The notes under the pieces were generated by a model, which saw only the letters and a program-made list of their open reading frames with translations, ran no database searches and was not told the DNA's origin. From Schistosoma haematobium (Eukaryota; Platyhelminthes; Trematoda; Strigeidida; Schistosomatidae), in contig NC_067196.1 in NCBI RefSeq assembly GCF_000699445.3, positions 47,161,364-47,225,363 of the forward strand: DNA of 64,000 nt, given 5' to 3'. The position numbers and the translations under genes are program-made. Positions 22,501 to 34,500 of the stretch are shown here, piece by piece (position 1 is the stretch's first letter; the number at the start of each line of letters is the position of its first letter).

Positions 22501-25500
22501 GATTGTAATATAATCATGCGCTCTGCCAATATTTAGCAACTCCAGCTTCAATATGGTGAACGAGACTACTGCTACCCTCTTGTTTCTTGCTCCACTAACT
22601 AGATTAAGAAGTCCAGTTGTATAAAAGCTTTGTTGATCAAGAGCCGGTAGAATTCAAAATGCGTTTAAGATAACTAGTTTTATATCGATTACAATGTTTA
22701 TATTTTAGGAAGTGAGTAAACTGTCAATGAACACAAATGATAGTAAAAAATACATTAAACGTCCATGAGCAGAATTCACACTGAATAAATTCATGTAATG
22801 AAAACCCATCTTAATTCGACAATAATTTTCTTCTTAAGCTGTATTTGGGGATTCGACATCGCCAACAGTGTGTTAATGAATTCAATTTGTGTGATTCAAG
22901 TTGTAAATTCGCATTTGTTATAAAATTGTACATGTCCACAATTGATGGTTTAAAACTTCATAAGAGTCTATGGAGTCGGAAATTATCTAAATGAATAAAT
23001 AACTATTCCCATGTTAGCTTATCGGCTTTGTGGGATTATTAAGTCACTACTAATTTTCCACTGGAAACAAGGTTATAAACAGGGTATTGGTTATAGTGGA
23101 TATATGTCGAAAACAAATCTCTCTTTATTAGGAGGGTAAACCAGCAATATGATTTTAAAATCCGTACCTATTCATACAATCGCGGTTCCAAGTATGCTAT
23201 TCAAATAATTACTGTTGCACTCAGAGTGATCTCTAGGAAATATAGTATTCGTTTTTTGAAAATAAATCCGTACTTATTGTGGAAAGTGACTTCAGAGCAG
23301 AGTACACCAATCTATACTTCATTAGTAAGTTATGTCTTCATTAAACCAGACCTCATCAGTGCATTTCACTTTCTATCAATGTGTCTCGTAAAACAGATAT
23401 ACCAACTAACATGCGGATTCACATTTTATCGGATGGATGGCATATTATTACAGACATGCGTTCTCTAAATATTGCAGATGAATCCCCCATGCGCACTCGT
23501 TTTTCATTTGTATTGACTCCGTTTATTGAGTTTCCACTGTATGATGAAGCTTTTATCTTGCACCGTTCTCATCCTTTAGTACATCTACTTGGGAGTTACC
23601 CGGTTCTTCCTCTTCGGAGCCCGAAGAACAAAATCCTGTTCAACAACATAAAACACCCAAAGAATCTGTTACACTACCTTCATCAATGTCACATATTCCT
23701 GGGTGGTTGACTGACTACTTTCTGAGTCTTGCTCCTGAAAAGAGGCTTCCTGTCTTTGAGGCATGGAAACACCACACTATCCATGGGCTCTGTTGTCCTT
23801 TATCGTGGATGCATAGAAATTGTATTGCAGGTTTTGCTGTTTCTGCTGCATTACATTACCTAAAATGCCCTTACTGTGCAAATAGAGAAATATTCATCAG
23901 GTCCATCATCGATACTGGTATATGGGTCCCAGATCAGTAAGTCATAGTATTATGTCCTTTTTTGTTTATCTAACTCTAAATTTTGTACTTACTTGATAGT
24001 GATATCTGTATACAAACCTTTATATACGTTTTTCAAGGTTACTGTAAATAATATCCGGTTTCAAGTCGCTTATTCACACATGATTTAGTTAACAAATCTG
24101 ATTTCAAATAGCGAATTTGTAACAAAATATGACTGATGTTCATCTAAAATTCCATGAATATTGAAGATTTAGTGGCTACACCTTGTTTTTTTATATTAAC
24201 GGTTTAGGAGTGCAGTTAAGCTGTGAGCAGCGAGATTGACTGAGGTCTTAGGTAGAATCTTGGAACTGAACGTAATCCCATCTGACTGGTCTCAATCACT
24301 GATTGTGCCAGTCTATAAAAAAGGACAAAAGTCCTCTTGTGACAATCACAGAGGAATCAGTTTGACTAATATAGTGTCTAAAATATTAGCTTCAATAATA
24401 CTTCGACGCCTAACTAAAGCTCGTGAAGAGCAGACTAGAGAAAACCAGGCTGGTTTTCGACCTGGACGTGGTTGTATAGATCAGATATTCACACTGCGTC
24501 AGGTTCTAGAACACAGACACACATTCAGACGCCCCACAATGGTAGTATTTCTCGACCTTAAGGCGGCATTCGACTCTGTTGATCGTGAGGTTCTATGGCA
24601 GTGTTTGTCACTGAAAGGAGTACCAAAGTAGTACATTAACCTTATAAAGGCTCTCTACTCGAACACAACTGGTAGAGTAAGAGCTTATGGCGAACTGTCA
24701 TCAGAATTGATTACCTCAAGTGGTGTTCGTCAGGGCTATCCACTCTCTCCATTCTTGTTTAACTTTGTTGTTGATATGCTTTTAGAGATAACACTTTCCT
24801 CATCTAAATTTACAGGGGTTGAACTTCTACCAGGAGATTCACTTGTTGACTTGGTATATGCCGATGACATAGTTCTTTTTGGTGAAGACGCTGACAAAAT
24901 ACAGAGTATTCTGACCACTCTAAGCAACAATTCAAGCATATTCGGGATGCGATTCTTCCCCTCGAAATGCAAAATGTTCCTTCAGGATTGGGTTGCATCG
25001 ACACCCGAACCACTGATAGGGAGTGAAGTAGTCGAGCGTGTCGACCGCTTCACTTATCTTGGAAGTCTTATCAGCCCTTGTGGTCTGGTGTGTGACGAAA
25101 TCTCAGCACGGGTACAGAAGGCTCGACTAGCTTTTGCCAATTTGCGTCCCAGATCTTAGCTAAAATATTAGTCAACCAATTTTAGCGATTAGGTTGACTA
25201 ATATTTTAGCTAGGATCTGGGAGTTAGACGTTATGCCATCTGACTGGTCACAATCACTTATCGTCCCAATGTATAAGAGAGGGTTAAAATCATCCTGTGA
25301 CAACTATAGAGGGATTAGTTTAACTAATATAGTATCTAAAATACTAGCCTCGATAATTATCAGACGCCCAACTAAGACTCGTGAACTGCAAACACGAGAG
25401 AATCAAGCTGGCTTCAGACCTGGTCGTGGCCGCATCAACCACATATTCACCATTCGTTAGGTTCTAGAACACAGGCATACTTATCGACGTCCGACAATGG

Positions 25501-28500
25501 TGGTCTTTCTTGACCTAGAAGCAGCATTTGACTCGGTAGACCGCGAGATTCTGTGGCAGTGTCTGTCATTGAAAGGTGTACCTCAGAAGTACATAAACCT
25601 TGTGAAGGCTCTTTACTCGAAAACTACTAGTCGAGTCAGAGCTTATGGCGAACTGTCATCTGTTTTTGCAACCTCAAGTGGTGTCCGTCGAGACTGTCCA
25701 CTTTCTCCATTTTTGTTTAACTTCATCATAGACCTATTGATGGAAGTAACATTCTCGTCTACTGGATTCTCGGGAGGTCCACTTATCGACTTAGAATACG
25801 CAGATGATATAGTCCTGTTTGGTGAAGACGCTGATATAATGCAGAGTCTTTTGGTAGCACTAAGCAACAACGCCAGAATGCTTGAAATGCGTTTCTCTCC
25901 CTCGAAATGCAAGTTGTTGCTTCAGGACTGGTCTGCGTCAACACCTAAACTAAGGATAGGGAGTAAAGTAGTCGAACGCGTTAACAACTTCACTTATCTT
26001 GGAAGTCTGATCAGCCCTAATGGGTTGGTGTCTGACGAAGTCTCAGCACGGATTCGAAAAGCTCGCTTGGCTTTTGCCAACTGCCGTCACCTATGACGAA
26101 GGCGAGATATCCGTCTATCAATAAAAGGACGAGTATACTGCGCGGAAGTCCGTTCTGTTTTTACGGCTGCGAAACATGACCATTAAGAGTAGAAGACACT
26201 CTTAAGCTACTAGTATTTGATGACAGATGCCTGTTGATGAGATTGTGAATCTTCATCGACTGAGATGGTTGGGCCACGTGTTACGTATGCCCGAACACCG
26301 ATTACAACGACGTGCAATTCTAACCGGTGTTCGGGATGGTTGGAAGAAAGTTAGAGGCGGCCAAACCAAAACGTGGCATCAGATGGCTGGACTAGCTTTT
26401 GTCAACTTGCGTCATTTATGGCGTAGGCGAGATATCCGTCTATCAACCAAAGGACGGGTTTACTGCGCAGCAGTTCGTTCCGTCCTACTTTGTGGCAGTG
26501 AAACATGGCTGGTAAGAGTAGAGGATATTCGTAGGTTACTAGTATTTGATCATAGGTGTCTTCGAAATATTGCTCGTATAGTGTGGGACCATCGAGTAAG
26601 TAATGCAGTTGTTAGGAAACGGGTACTAGGTAAGGATGGCAAATCCATTGATGACGTAGTGAAACTTCATCAGTTGAGATGGCTGGGACATGTGTTACGT
26701 ATGCCCAACCACCGACTGCCTCGACGTGCGATGTTTCATGATGTAGGAGTAGGTTGGGAGAGAGCTAGGGGCGGTCAGACCAAAACATGGCACAAGTCCA
26801 TGAAGTTATTGACAAGTGGATTGAGCCATATTGGTAGGTGTAAACTACCTGGTTGGGAACTGCGAAACGATAGCAACCGATGTTTAGAAACCTTGAAAGA
26901 CATGGCTCAAAATCGTTTGCAATGGTGCAGGTGCATCCACTCTTTGTGCTCTCCCAAATTCTAATCTTCTGAATTCTTCGTGTCCCTTGTTTTTTCTCTT
27001 TCCAAATTTATTTCACTGGATTATACTCCTTGAATAACATGTTCAAAGCCTAATCTTCCCGATTACCGTTTATATTTTTACTACCTCTGCCAATATGGGA
27101 TTTGAATGGACAACTGCATCTCTATGCAAATGTGGTATGGCAACTCGAACTGATGTACGTATGTACGAAGTTCTACGTTGTTACTGACTGACTAAGCTGT
27201 GAAATTATTTCTAGAACTAGGATTGTAACGGTAATTTACAAACCTGACTGCTAGCGATGTACTGAAACCATGACCAAATTGTCTTTAATTTGAGAAGTTT
27301 AAAGGGTACTGCGGTATAATGTTTGTTCGCGGTCATTATAAATGATAGGCATTTTCATCAATGGGATACGTAGTTTGTACATAGTAACGATGACAACTAC
27401 TTAACAATCCCTAATAGATTCAAGACACATGCTATCTATCCATTTTCAGAGAAACTGTCCCGATTATGAGTGATTCTAGATTCCTTGGTACATCTAAGGG
27501 TAATGTGTAGTGGCTTTGCTTCGTTAATCGATCACCTCAATAACCGTTATATTATAAATCTCAACGGTGTTTGAAACCAGAAGGCAATGAAAATCGGCAA
27601 CTACAGTTTATTAGCGGATAATGCAAATCACAAAGCTATAAGCACATCAAGCGAATTTGAAGCAGAGAGGCGATTAAGTATATGTAAGCAAACACAGGCA
27701 AATTTGTAGTCAAATCGCACAAGGGCGCAGCAAGGCGAAGCAAAAGCTAATTATGAGGTTTGAGCACATATATACATGAAGAGGAAGATGAATCATCGAG
27801 CAACACTTAAGATATTAACATTTTAGCTCGAGTGTCATGTGATCTAGTGATCATAACGGTACAAAGAAATATGCGGATCGCTACTGCTGTAATATTGTCT
27901 GTTAAGTAAGTTAATAAAAGGGCTTAACAAAAATTAACCATAATCGAAATTGGTTGTAGGGCTGTTGCTATAATTGAATTTGTAAATCCAACTAGCTCGT
28001 TTCGTATTTTTTGTCGACTAAACATAAATCTATCCTCTGTGCAAAAGTTCCAAACATACTTTAGAAACTACGATCAGTTGTAGTCCACACAGCCTGGTAC
28101 AAATGTGCAGTAAACAAATTCAACATACAACAGCCCATCGAGAATATTTTTCAAAAAAGGATAAATAAGGGGAATAAATAGTTATGTAAGCTCAGATTTT
28201 AAGGGGAAGATAAGTGAATCCATATACACATAATTCCTATTTAAACATAAAAAATACGAATTTCCATAAACGGATCCGTTTTCAGAGAGTTTATCATCAA
28301 GATATACAATCATACAGTTATATAATATTTTAAGTATTCATTCAATGAACAGACATGATTTTATAAGATTACAATGCTAGATCGTATAATGTAAATAATA
28401 ACACTCAAGGATTGTGTGCGCATAAAGAGCCGTTGAGAATTGATTAGTTGACACTGTACTGTAATTTGAATGAAGTAGGATAATTAAACATTGTTACAAT

Positions 28501-30205
28501 AATACGAAATCAATGGGACGAAAAAAAGTAATAAAATAATGATAGTTTGAAGCCACCGTACGGACAGCGATAATGAGTACTTGTTTTATGCACACTGTTC
28601 GGACTTCATTTCACAGATGACAGGAGCTGGTGTTTTATGGAGTTTAATACAAAAAATCTTGTTGGATTTAGATGGATTATGTCAGCAACCCCAATCAACC
28701 TGTAGATCATCGAAGTGATTAGAACAGATTAAATGTTCAAGGATGTTACTCCTAACCGCTGTCCTCTTACATTTGTAGATCCACACTGGAATATGCTTTT
28801 GTATCTGAGTTTGGAAAAACCTCTGGCTACGGCTCGTATACCTTGTTGCACAAGAATAGGTGAACTGTTAGGTGCACATTGAGGCGACCAAGCGAGGGAG
28901 CTTATCCATCACAGATACGGAAAACGAATCTCTGCTGGTGAATGTTAATCGCCATTTCCTGGTTTGGTCGCTCGTTGTCTTCTCTCAACCTATTCCTTCT
29001 GTCAACGTTGGACTTCAAAGCGGTCGGACATATGCAAATATTTCGCCGCCATTCCAACCAACAAAGTTTCGCTACCTCATCAACTTGACGTTGCCTCCTA
29101 GTACCTCATACCTAACCTCAGCATTTTTCACTGTTGTTTTACGACAAACGATCAATGCCTCGATGTTATGACAAACCTGCAGCCTATACATCTTTGTTTC
29201 TGTAGACCGCGTTTCACAGTGGACTTCTTTCCCTCTTTGGTTAACAGAGGAACACCTACATTACAAGTTAGCTTTCTGATTCTATCCCTGTGAATGAATT
29301 AGTGTTCCAATCAAAACTAATTGTGCGTAGAACATTAGATGAATGCAAAAATTTATGTAATTTTAAGGTTTCAGTGGATAGTGGTTGAGACGTTTCATAA
29401 ACTATAAAGCTTCTTACATTACTGTGTTATACCTCCTGGAGCAGAATTTTAATGGAATTTTTTCAGAGTAGTCAAGCCATGAGGTGACATTCATTCATTT
29501 AGGCTTTACAGATAGTGTTACCAACAAAAAACACTATTTCGTTACGTTAAGTCAGTTGCATTGGTGCGAATATATCTAAGTACTGAGTACCTCACAATGT
29601 CATATCTTGAGGATCAGTAAACAAATAGTAAGTGTTGTTTTATTTTGTTGATGGACTTATGAAGATAACGCCTTTTACCAAGGTAATACGTTGTATTTTT
29701 ATTTATTCAAAGGGATGCAGCCTGGGAATTGGAACCAGGGGCTTATGCAGATCTTGTTCCCATTAGCGAATGTTCCTCTAATGATGAACCACAAAGTAAC
29801 GATACATCCACTACATCATCTCAGTGTGATTGCAATCGGTGGAGCCAAAAAAATGTCAGCCATGCGGCGCACGTTACACAGACTGCGGGTGTACGAGTTG
29901 AGTATGCATCATCCAGTGGATCACCGTCTACAGATCAGGAGCGTGTTCCAGTACTTTCACTTATATGGAACAACCAAAACTTCAAAAAACGTCGTGGAAG
30001 AAAGCCTTCATCTAGACGTCGGACGCAAATATCTCAAGCCGTTCCAAATACACCTGGACCAACTCGTGTTTCTCGTAGGCACACGTCCATTACAACACGA
30101 AGTATTCAGGATGACCACTCTCCTAATAGTGCTTTAAATGAGAGCAGACTACGTCAAGTAACCTTAGGATCTTTTCTTTCTGTTAGGACTCAGACTTCCC
30201 GGTAA
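19538..30205 (+). CDS. PHD-finger protein, PHF7/G2E3-like (multi-exon)
   Basis: PHF7 and G2E3 are nuclear PHD/RING-type proteins that act in histone binding and ubiquitin ligation. Exons by phase and family match: 19538-19663, 19700-19969, 21054 to 21299 or 21329, 23360-23538, 23580-23936, 29713-30205. Residues 14-132 form an extended PHD domain: C14-x2-C17, H38-x2-C41, then C82-x2-C85, C94, C99, H104-x2-C107, C125-x2-H128. The second zinc module is split by about 200 residues of insert: SCCICLFSIVP in exon 3, then CCPLSWMHRNCI, KCPYCANREIF and GIWVPDQ in exon 5, joining exactly to DAAWELEPGAY in exon 6. The tail is basic (KKRRGRKPSSRRR). No HECT domain, so closer to PHF7 in layout. Length 556-566 aa. 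The introns of 36 and 41 nt are very short, while the last (5.8 kb) is filled with LINE fragments. Uncertain points: the exon 3 donor and exon 4 acceptor. Confidence 0.85.
19970..21053. other. PHD-finger gene intron 2, with a small hairpin element
   Basis: Intron between the extended-PHD exon and exon 3. It contains the MITE-like inverted repeat at 20274-20433 and otherwise AT-rich sequence. Confidence 0.55.
20274..20433. repeat. MITE-like 160-bp inverted-repeat element
   Basis: The ends are inverted repeats of 23 bp with one mismatch: the left arm starts CCGAGCTCCCAATTTTGGGG and the right arm is its reverse complement. The interior is GC-rich for this genome and has further C/G runs. No convincing target duplication was seen. 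It could be a non-autonomous DNA transposon or another fold-back repeat. Confidence 0.55.
21740..22195 (+). mobile_element. RTE-clade LINE 3'-end fragment
   Basis: Matches the last part of the LINE at 26390-27195, including the sequence encoding GQTKTWHQS and ACCAAGACATGGCATCAGTC, then the same non-coding tail (TTACTACCTCTGC, then GGTATGGCAACTTGGACCGA). 5'-truncated, as is usual for LINEs. It lies in an intron of the PHD-finger gene. Confidence 0.8.
22200..23359. other. PHD-finger gene intron 3, right part
   Basis: AT-rich intron sequence between the LINE 3' end and exon 4. No gene or repeat recognised. Confidence 0.5.
24215..25160 (+). mobile_element. RTE-clade LINE fragment A (RT domain)
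   Basis: A LINE reverse transcriptase fragment in the last PHD-gene intron. Two frames, 24236-24628 and 24707-25159, give the classic blocks: DWSQSLIVPVYKKG, NQAGFRPGRGC, VVFLDLKAAFDSVDRE, GVRQGYPLSPFLFN and the catalytic YADDIVLFGED, then FTYLGSLISP. An in-frame TAG at 24629 interrupts it. The style matches schistosome SR2/SR3/Perere-3 elements, although I did not fix the family. The right end passes into a short inverted segment at 25150-25178. Confidence 0.88.
25150..25221. repeat. Palindromic junction between LINE fragments A and B
   Basis: The end of fragment A reads CAGATCTTAGCTAAAATATT and on to AGTCAACC. After about 14 bases comes its inverted copy, GGTTGACTAATATTTTAGCT, on to GGATCTGG. 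The right arm is normal LINE sequence (start of fragment B); the left arm is the same stretch flipped. Arms are about 28 bp with one mismatch. Confidence 0.85.
25192..26389 (+). mobile_element. RTE-clade LINE fragment B (RT and part of the C-terminus)
   Basis: Tandem to fragment A and in the same orientation. Frames 25194-25457 and 25497-26093 repeat the same RT blocks (NQAGFRPGRGR, FLDLEAAFDSVDRE, YADDIVLFGED). The usual VRQG motif is VRRDCPLSP here. After 26096 it continues through a damaged C-terminal region with a small deletion near 26225 and ends in LRWLGHVLRMPEHRL and GGQTKTWHQ. There is a stop within the RT at 25458. Confidence 0.88.
26390..27195 (+). mobile_element. RTE-clade LINE fragment C (C-terminus and 3' tail)
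   Basis: Begins at GLAFVNLRHLWRRRDIRL, the point reached just after the RT in fragments A and B. It runs through CGSETWLVRVEDIRRLLVFDHRCLR, LRWLGHVLRMPNHRL and CSPKF (stop at 26962-26964), then the 3' non-coding tail that is also seen at 21.9-22.2 kb and 33.3-33.55 kb. Fused in frame to the end of fragment B, it gives an accidental 245-codon ORF from 26227. Confidence 0.85.
27196..27506. other. Intron sequence, no element recognised
   Basis: Short stretch of PHD-gene intron between the LINE tail and a dispersed repeat. Nothing was identified. Confidence 0.5.
27507..27900 (-). repeat. Dispersed repeat of unknown type, copy 1 (minus)
   Basis: The reverse complement matches 42583-43004 along most of its length, for example the shared GATTTGACTACAAATTTGCC and the shared end GAAGC..AGCCACTACA. 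The left edge on the plus strand is TGTAGTGG at 27507. The end sequence TGTAGTG/CACTACA would suit an LTR, but the opposite end is not clear. No coding capacity. Confidence 0.65.
27901..29712. other. PHD-finger gene last intron, right part
   Basis: AT-rich intron sequence up to the acceptor at 29711-29712. A 99-codon ORF at 28872-29171 has no family features and is probably chance. Confidence 0.5.
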
Positions 30206-30840
30206 CTCCTTTTGCACTTCAGATTTTCTTAGTTTGTCTCTATTTCCTAAATCTCTGACATTAAAAAGTTAAAGATTGAATCTGTACATACAAAAAATTC
30301 TATTTGTTTTAATAGATTCTTTTTTATGAAAACAGTAGGGTAGTTGCGTTATGCATCATTTTATCGTTGTTAGTGCTTATGAATCTTTTAGGACTTAATG
30401 AAATACCATCAGTTTGGCAAACACGATTGTTTTGTAAGATTACATGGTAATTTTGTATTGATTACTTTTATTATGCTTTCCCTAAAGGCCTCAATGTCCG
30501 TACAGTTATAAATTTAAGGACTGAATTTTATTTGGAATCCTTTAATTTTACGAACTAATAACCTGTGGTGAGGATAATTGATCTTTTTAAATCATTCAAG
30601 TATGATTAAGTAGGATAAATCTACTTTTGTAAACATTGGTTTATTTATTGAGTCCAAATCAGGACTTACGCATTTTACATTATTTATTTATTTAAGCGCA
30701 CAAAATGTATAACTACCAGAGATAGAGTGACCACACAAAATGTGGGTAAGATCGTAAGGAAAAGGAAGTACATTTAAAAGGAAAGTATAGTTAACAAAAT
30801 AATTAATAAGAACGGTATGTGGTAAAATATATAGTTCAGT
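30206..30840. other. 3' flank of the PHD-finger gene
   Basis: Follows the PHD-gene stop at 30203-30205. A variant polyadenylation signal ATTAAA lies about 60 nt downstream. No other feature recognised. Confidence 0.45.
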
Positions 30841-32300
30841 CAATAGCACACACACGGAAATTCGGAATTCCTGTAGTTAAATTCTCCTTTCGCAGCAGTA
30901 TCGCCGTTCGTCGCTGTAACTCCAACCAAGGATTTGCAATCGACTAACAGATGTCAATCCTATACTGACTTTCACATTACGGTGCCAAGCCATAAACTGA
31001 CTACCGCTTTTTTCAACCACTCCTAGTGTCATCAATCAACGTGCGCTGGGGTGACATTCGTAACACTTTCAAATCATTGAATCTGGTTTTTAGGGGTTGG
31101 TGACATCAAGTGGATTTTCATCGCATTACTAATGTGTTGCAACTGAATGTTAGCAATTCCTCGGAGATGACGATAATCAGACACAGAGTCATCCAGCTCC
31201 CTAACTCGGAAAGGTTAGACTTTGTAAACAGGACGGAACTGTTCTCACCGACGCGTTCTAGGTCTGACGTTTTGTAGCCGAACTAAAATCACGATGACTT
31301 CAAAAATGTCCAAGATTGGTATAAGTCCTAATCTCTTTAGTCAAACAACTACCAACACAAATCTACCTAGATACCGGAACTTCCAATTACTTACCACCAA
31401 GGGTGAGTGCAGACAGGCTCATGTCAGTCTTGTAGAAGTACCTTTTACTTAGGAGGTACAAGGTTCATACAATACCTGAGGACACTGATTGTCGACCCAT
31501 TAAATGCAATTTGTATAACTTTGATATGATTGCATGTCAAGACAATATTATCTGCATACTAAAGATAGAAAAGTCTTTCTCCAAGTAACAAATCTACACC
31601 ACACCTACCCACTTCCATCAGGTGTTTCCAGTATGCGGTCGATGAGAAAGCTGACTGGATAACCCTGCCTAACCCCACTGCTTAAACGGAGAGATGGTTG
31701 TATGCCATCGCTCTGCCTGTGGTGTTGATATATAGAAACTACGAATTGTTCATAAACTTTTCCAACACATCCTTCGACAAAATAGCAGTTATGTCTTGAT
31801 ATCAAGAAACATAACGATCTTTGGTCCTCATGTATGATGCTCTACCATTTGGTGGAAGGTGAACGCATAATCAATACTTCTATGGCTAGAACGCGCGTTC
31901 TCCACGCGAATCAATCTCCCTCCGGTTTTGAACTATCTGCAGAATATGATAGGATCTAATAGTTTGGACACGGTTGGAAGTAGATTTATACCGCCTAAAA
32001 TTGTTGCCTAGATAACGTAGACCCTGTTTATAAATAAGGACTGTCGCTTCATTTTAAGATAATAGCTCCCTAAGTTTGCTATCATCCTTAGGAAGAGTCG
32101 GAAGTAAATTGTCTTGGTCAGGTGACTCATTGGGCTTCACAAGTAAAGGTTTCTGTGAACCCCTGTCTCGTTAGCCGGATTGGCTGTAACTGGCCAGGGA
32201 GGGCTGAACAAACTGGTTGACGTTGCCGCCACAGTAGATTAGTTGGTTTGTTTCTCGAAGGACCCCGTCCCCTTTGTTAATCAGTGTTCAAGTGAATTAG
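30840..32300 (-). mobile_element. Decayed LINE on the minus strand
   Basis: Minus-strand reading in several frames gives recognisable RT pieces: YAFTFHQMVEH and KIVMFLDIK near 31880-31790, LSSGVRQGYPV near 31680 and YADNIVLTC near 31560. Stops and frameshifts are frequent, so this is an old copy. It differs in sequence from the RTE copies at 24-27 kb. Edges are approximate. Confidence 0.65.
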
Positions 32301-32479
32301 GTATCATATTCGCGCTGAATAAAAGTATACTCATTATGAAGTACCTGTGTGAATCTACGTCATAGCAGTTACTTGGTCATTTAAGTTATCTCAAACTTAC
32401 TGCTCATAAGGAATACTCAGGAGTTGTATAATTTATGATACCACAGGCATTTTGTATTTATCGAAAAAGTTCAGAACAC

Positions 32480-33555
32480 ATTTCAGAAATAGCTAGGAAA
32501 GTTATTTAACCGTGAGTGGTATCTGAAAGGCTGTGGAAACAGCAGTGTTCGTCAGGGCTTATCCACTTCCCCAATTTTACTTTTGTAATAGACATGCTTT
32601 TAGATATAACACTTTCATCGTCTGACATTTCTTTAGTTGATCTTCCATCAGGAGATCCACTTGTTGACGCAAGTGATATAGTTCTGTTCGGTGAAGACGC
32701 TGACGAAATGTAGTCTTCCGACCACCTTAAGCAGCAATGAAAACATGTTTAAGATGCGATCTACCTATCCAAATGCAAAATGCTACTTCAGGATGAACTT
32801 GCGTCAACGCCCAAATTAATAGTAGAGAGTGAAGTGGTCAAACCCACTTACCGCTTCAGTTCTGACATTTGAAGAAATGCCGACTAGCTTTTGTCAACGT
32901 GGGTCACCGGTGGTATGGGCGAGATATCCGTCTCACGATCAGTCTGCCTTGTTCTATTTTATGGATGTGTCCACTAAGGATAGAAGATATACGTGGGTTA
33001 CTGGCATTCGCTCATAGGTGTCGTCGACAAAGTGCTCATGTATTTTGGAACCACGGAGCGAGCAATGTGTAGATTAGGCATAGGGTACTAGGTAAGGACG
33101 GCAAATCGATTGAAGGTGATCTTAACGTATCTCCAATAACTGCCTATCTCGACGGGCGATATTGTTTGGTGGAGTAGGCTGAAATGAAGCCAAGAGCGGC
33201 AAGACACGGCTTTGGTTAACGAAGTCAACGATAGTTGGACTGAGCAATGATAAGAAGTGTAGGCTACCTCGAATAACATGGCTCAAAATCGTTTGCAATG
33301 GTGCACACGAGTACACTCTTTGTCTTTCCCCAAATTCTAAGCTTTTGAATTGCTCATAAATTTTGTTTTTATTCCATTAATTTATATTCTCTCGAATCAT
33401 ATCTTCGATGCTTAATCTTTCCTATTACCACCGATACTATTGCTACCCCTAGTATTACGGGATCTGACCTGACAATTTCATCTCTATGTGCTAACGGGAT
33501 GTGGGAACTTGGGTCAATGTACATACATACCAGGTTCTATTGTGACTGATTTAGT
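32480..33555 (+). mobile_element. Decayed RTE-clade LINE fragment D
   Basis: Same family as the copies at 24-27 kb. It contains a damaged RT end (VIDMLLDITLSSSD, then LVDASDIVLFGEDAD where YADD has been lost), a scrambled C-terminal region, and the family 3' tail (about 33320-33555). Several frame breaks and internal losses. Confidence 0.8.
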
Positions 33556-34500
33556 ATTTATTAGTTTTGTTTATCACGTTTAATAAGTCATAATACAGTG
33601 CAGGTTATAAGTATGATGGCAATTAATTGTGAACAATAACATTATGTCAGTTATTAAATCAGTCGACATCTTTCCAAAAAAAGTTTCTACGATTATTAAA
33701 AGTGTACCTTATGGGTCTTGAATCTTACTAATACCTCCACAATACCAATTTATTGGTAATGAAGCATTGTTGGTGCCATATTGTCAGAATTTATGTACTA
33801 TAAATGTTTTTAGTTAAGATTTAGTTGTCACGGGTCATATTGCGGGCTAGTTAACTGTCTTCCTAGTTAAAGTGATATGTATGCGATTTGATGAATTGCT
33901 TTAAATGGAGCATTTCATTCATAATTTGGTTTTTATAGTTAGGGAGAAGCTAGTTTTTACGGTTTAATAACCTGATTTTAGTGTCAGAAATTCACCTTAA
34001 ACTGGCTCATGTACAAAATTGTGACTTTCAATCAATTCTCGCATGTTTACTAAGTGTAGTCACTATATTTGCTTCCTCGTTGTCGTCATTTTGGCGTGGA
34101 AAATGTTGAGTGAATTAGATAATTTTGAGTGCAGGTGTTTTATAGAAAAACCTATCTACATATTGGTATGCAATAGATTTGGGGTAATTTTTTCAGGTTG
34201 AAAGGGAAAAACTGTCACCTTGATGATAGCAGTGAGTTGCCACTTCCTTCAGAAATAATGATTCATTCTGGTTGTCTTGAGATTTGTATCTCTTTCCTTT
34301 TGATGACTATATATTTAATCAACCGTTTTTGCCCCACAATAATATACTTCTTTAAGCTCACTTTATTAATGGTGTATTGGCCTGAAAGAGCGGTGAATGA
34401 CACGCGAAACCTTACTCCTAGTTGCAAACCTGCTGACATACAGTTGTGATTTCAGAAGACTAATAAGATTACGAAAACGCTATCACATTCTTAATGTAGT
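33556..34500. other. Intergenic between LINE D and the LLPH-like gene
   Basis: AT-rich. An 83-codon ORF at 34198-34449 is hydrophobic and shows no family match that I recognise. It should contain the 3' end of the LLPH-like transcript. Confidence 0.45.

Noticed and set aside
28872..29171. 99-codon ORF in the last PHD-gene intron
   Set aside because: No recognised motif or splice context, and composition like surrounding intron. Likely chance.
31605..31805. 66-codon minus-strand ORF as an independent small gene
   Set aside because: SSGVRQGYPV marks it as a piece of a decayed LINE reverse transcriptase.
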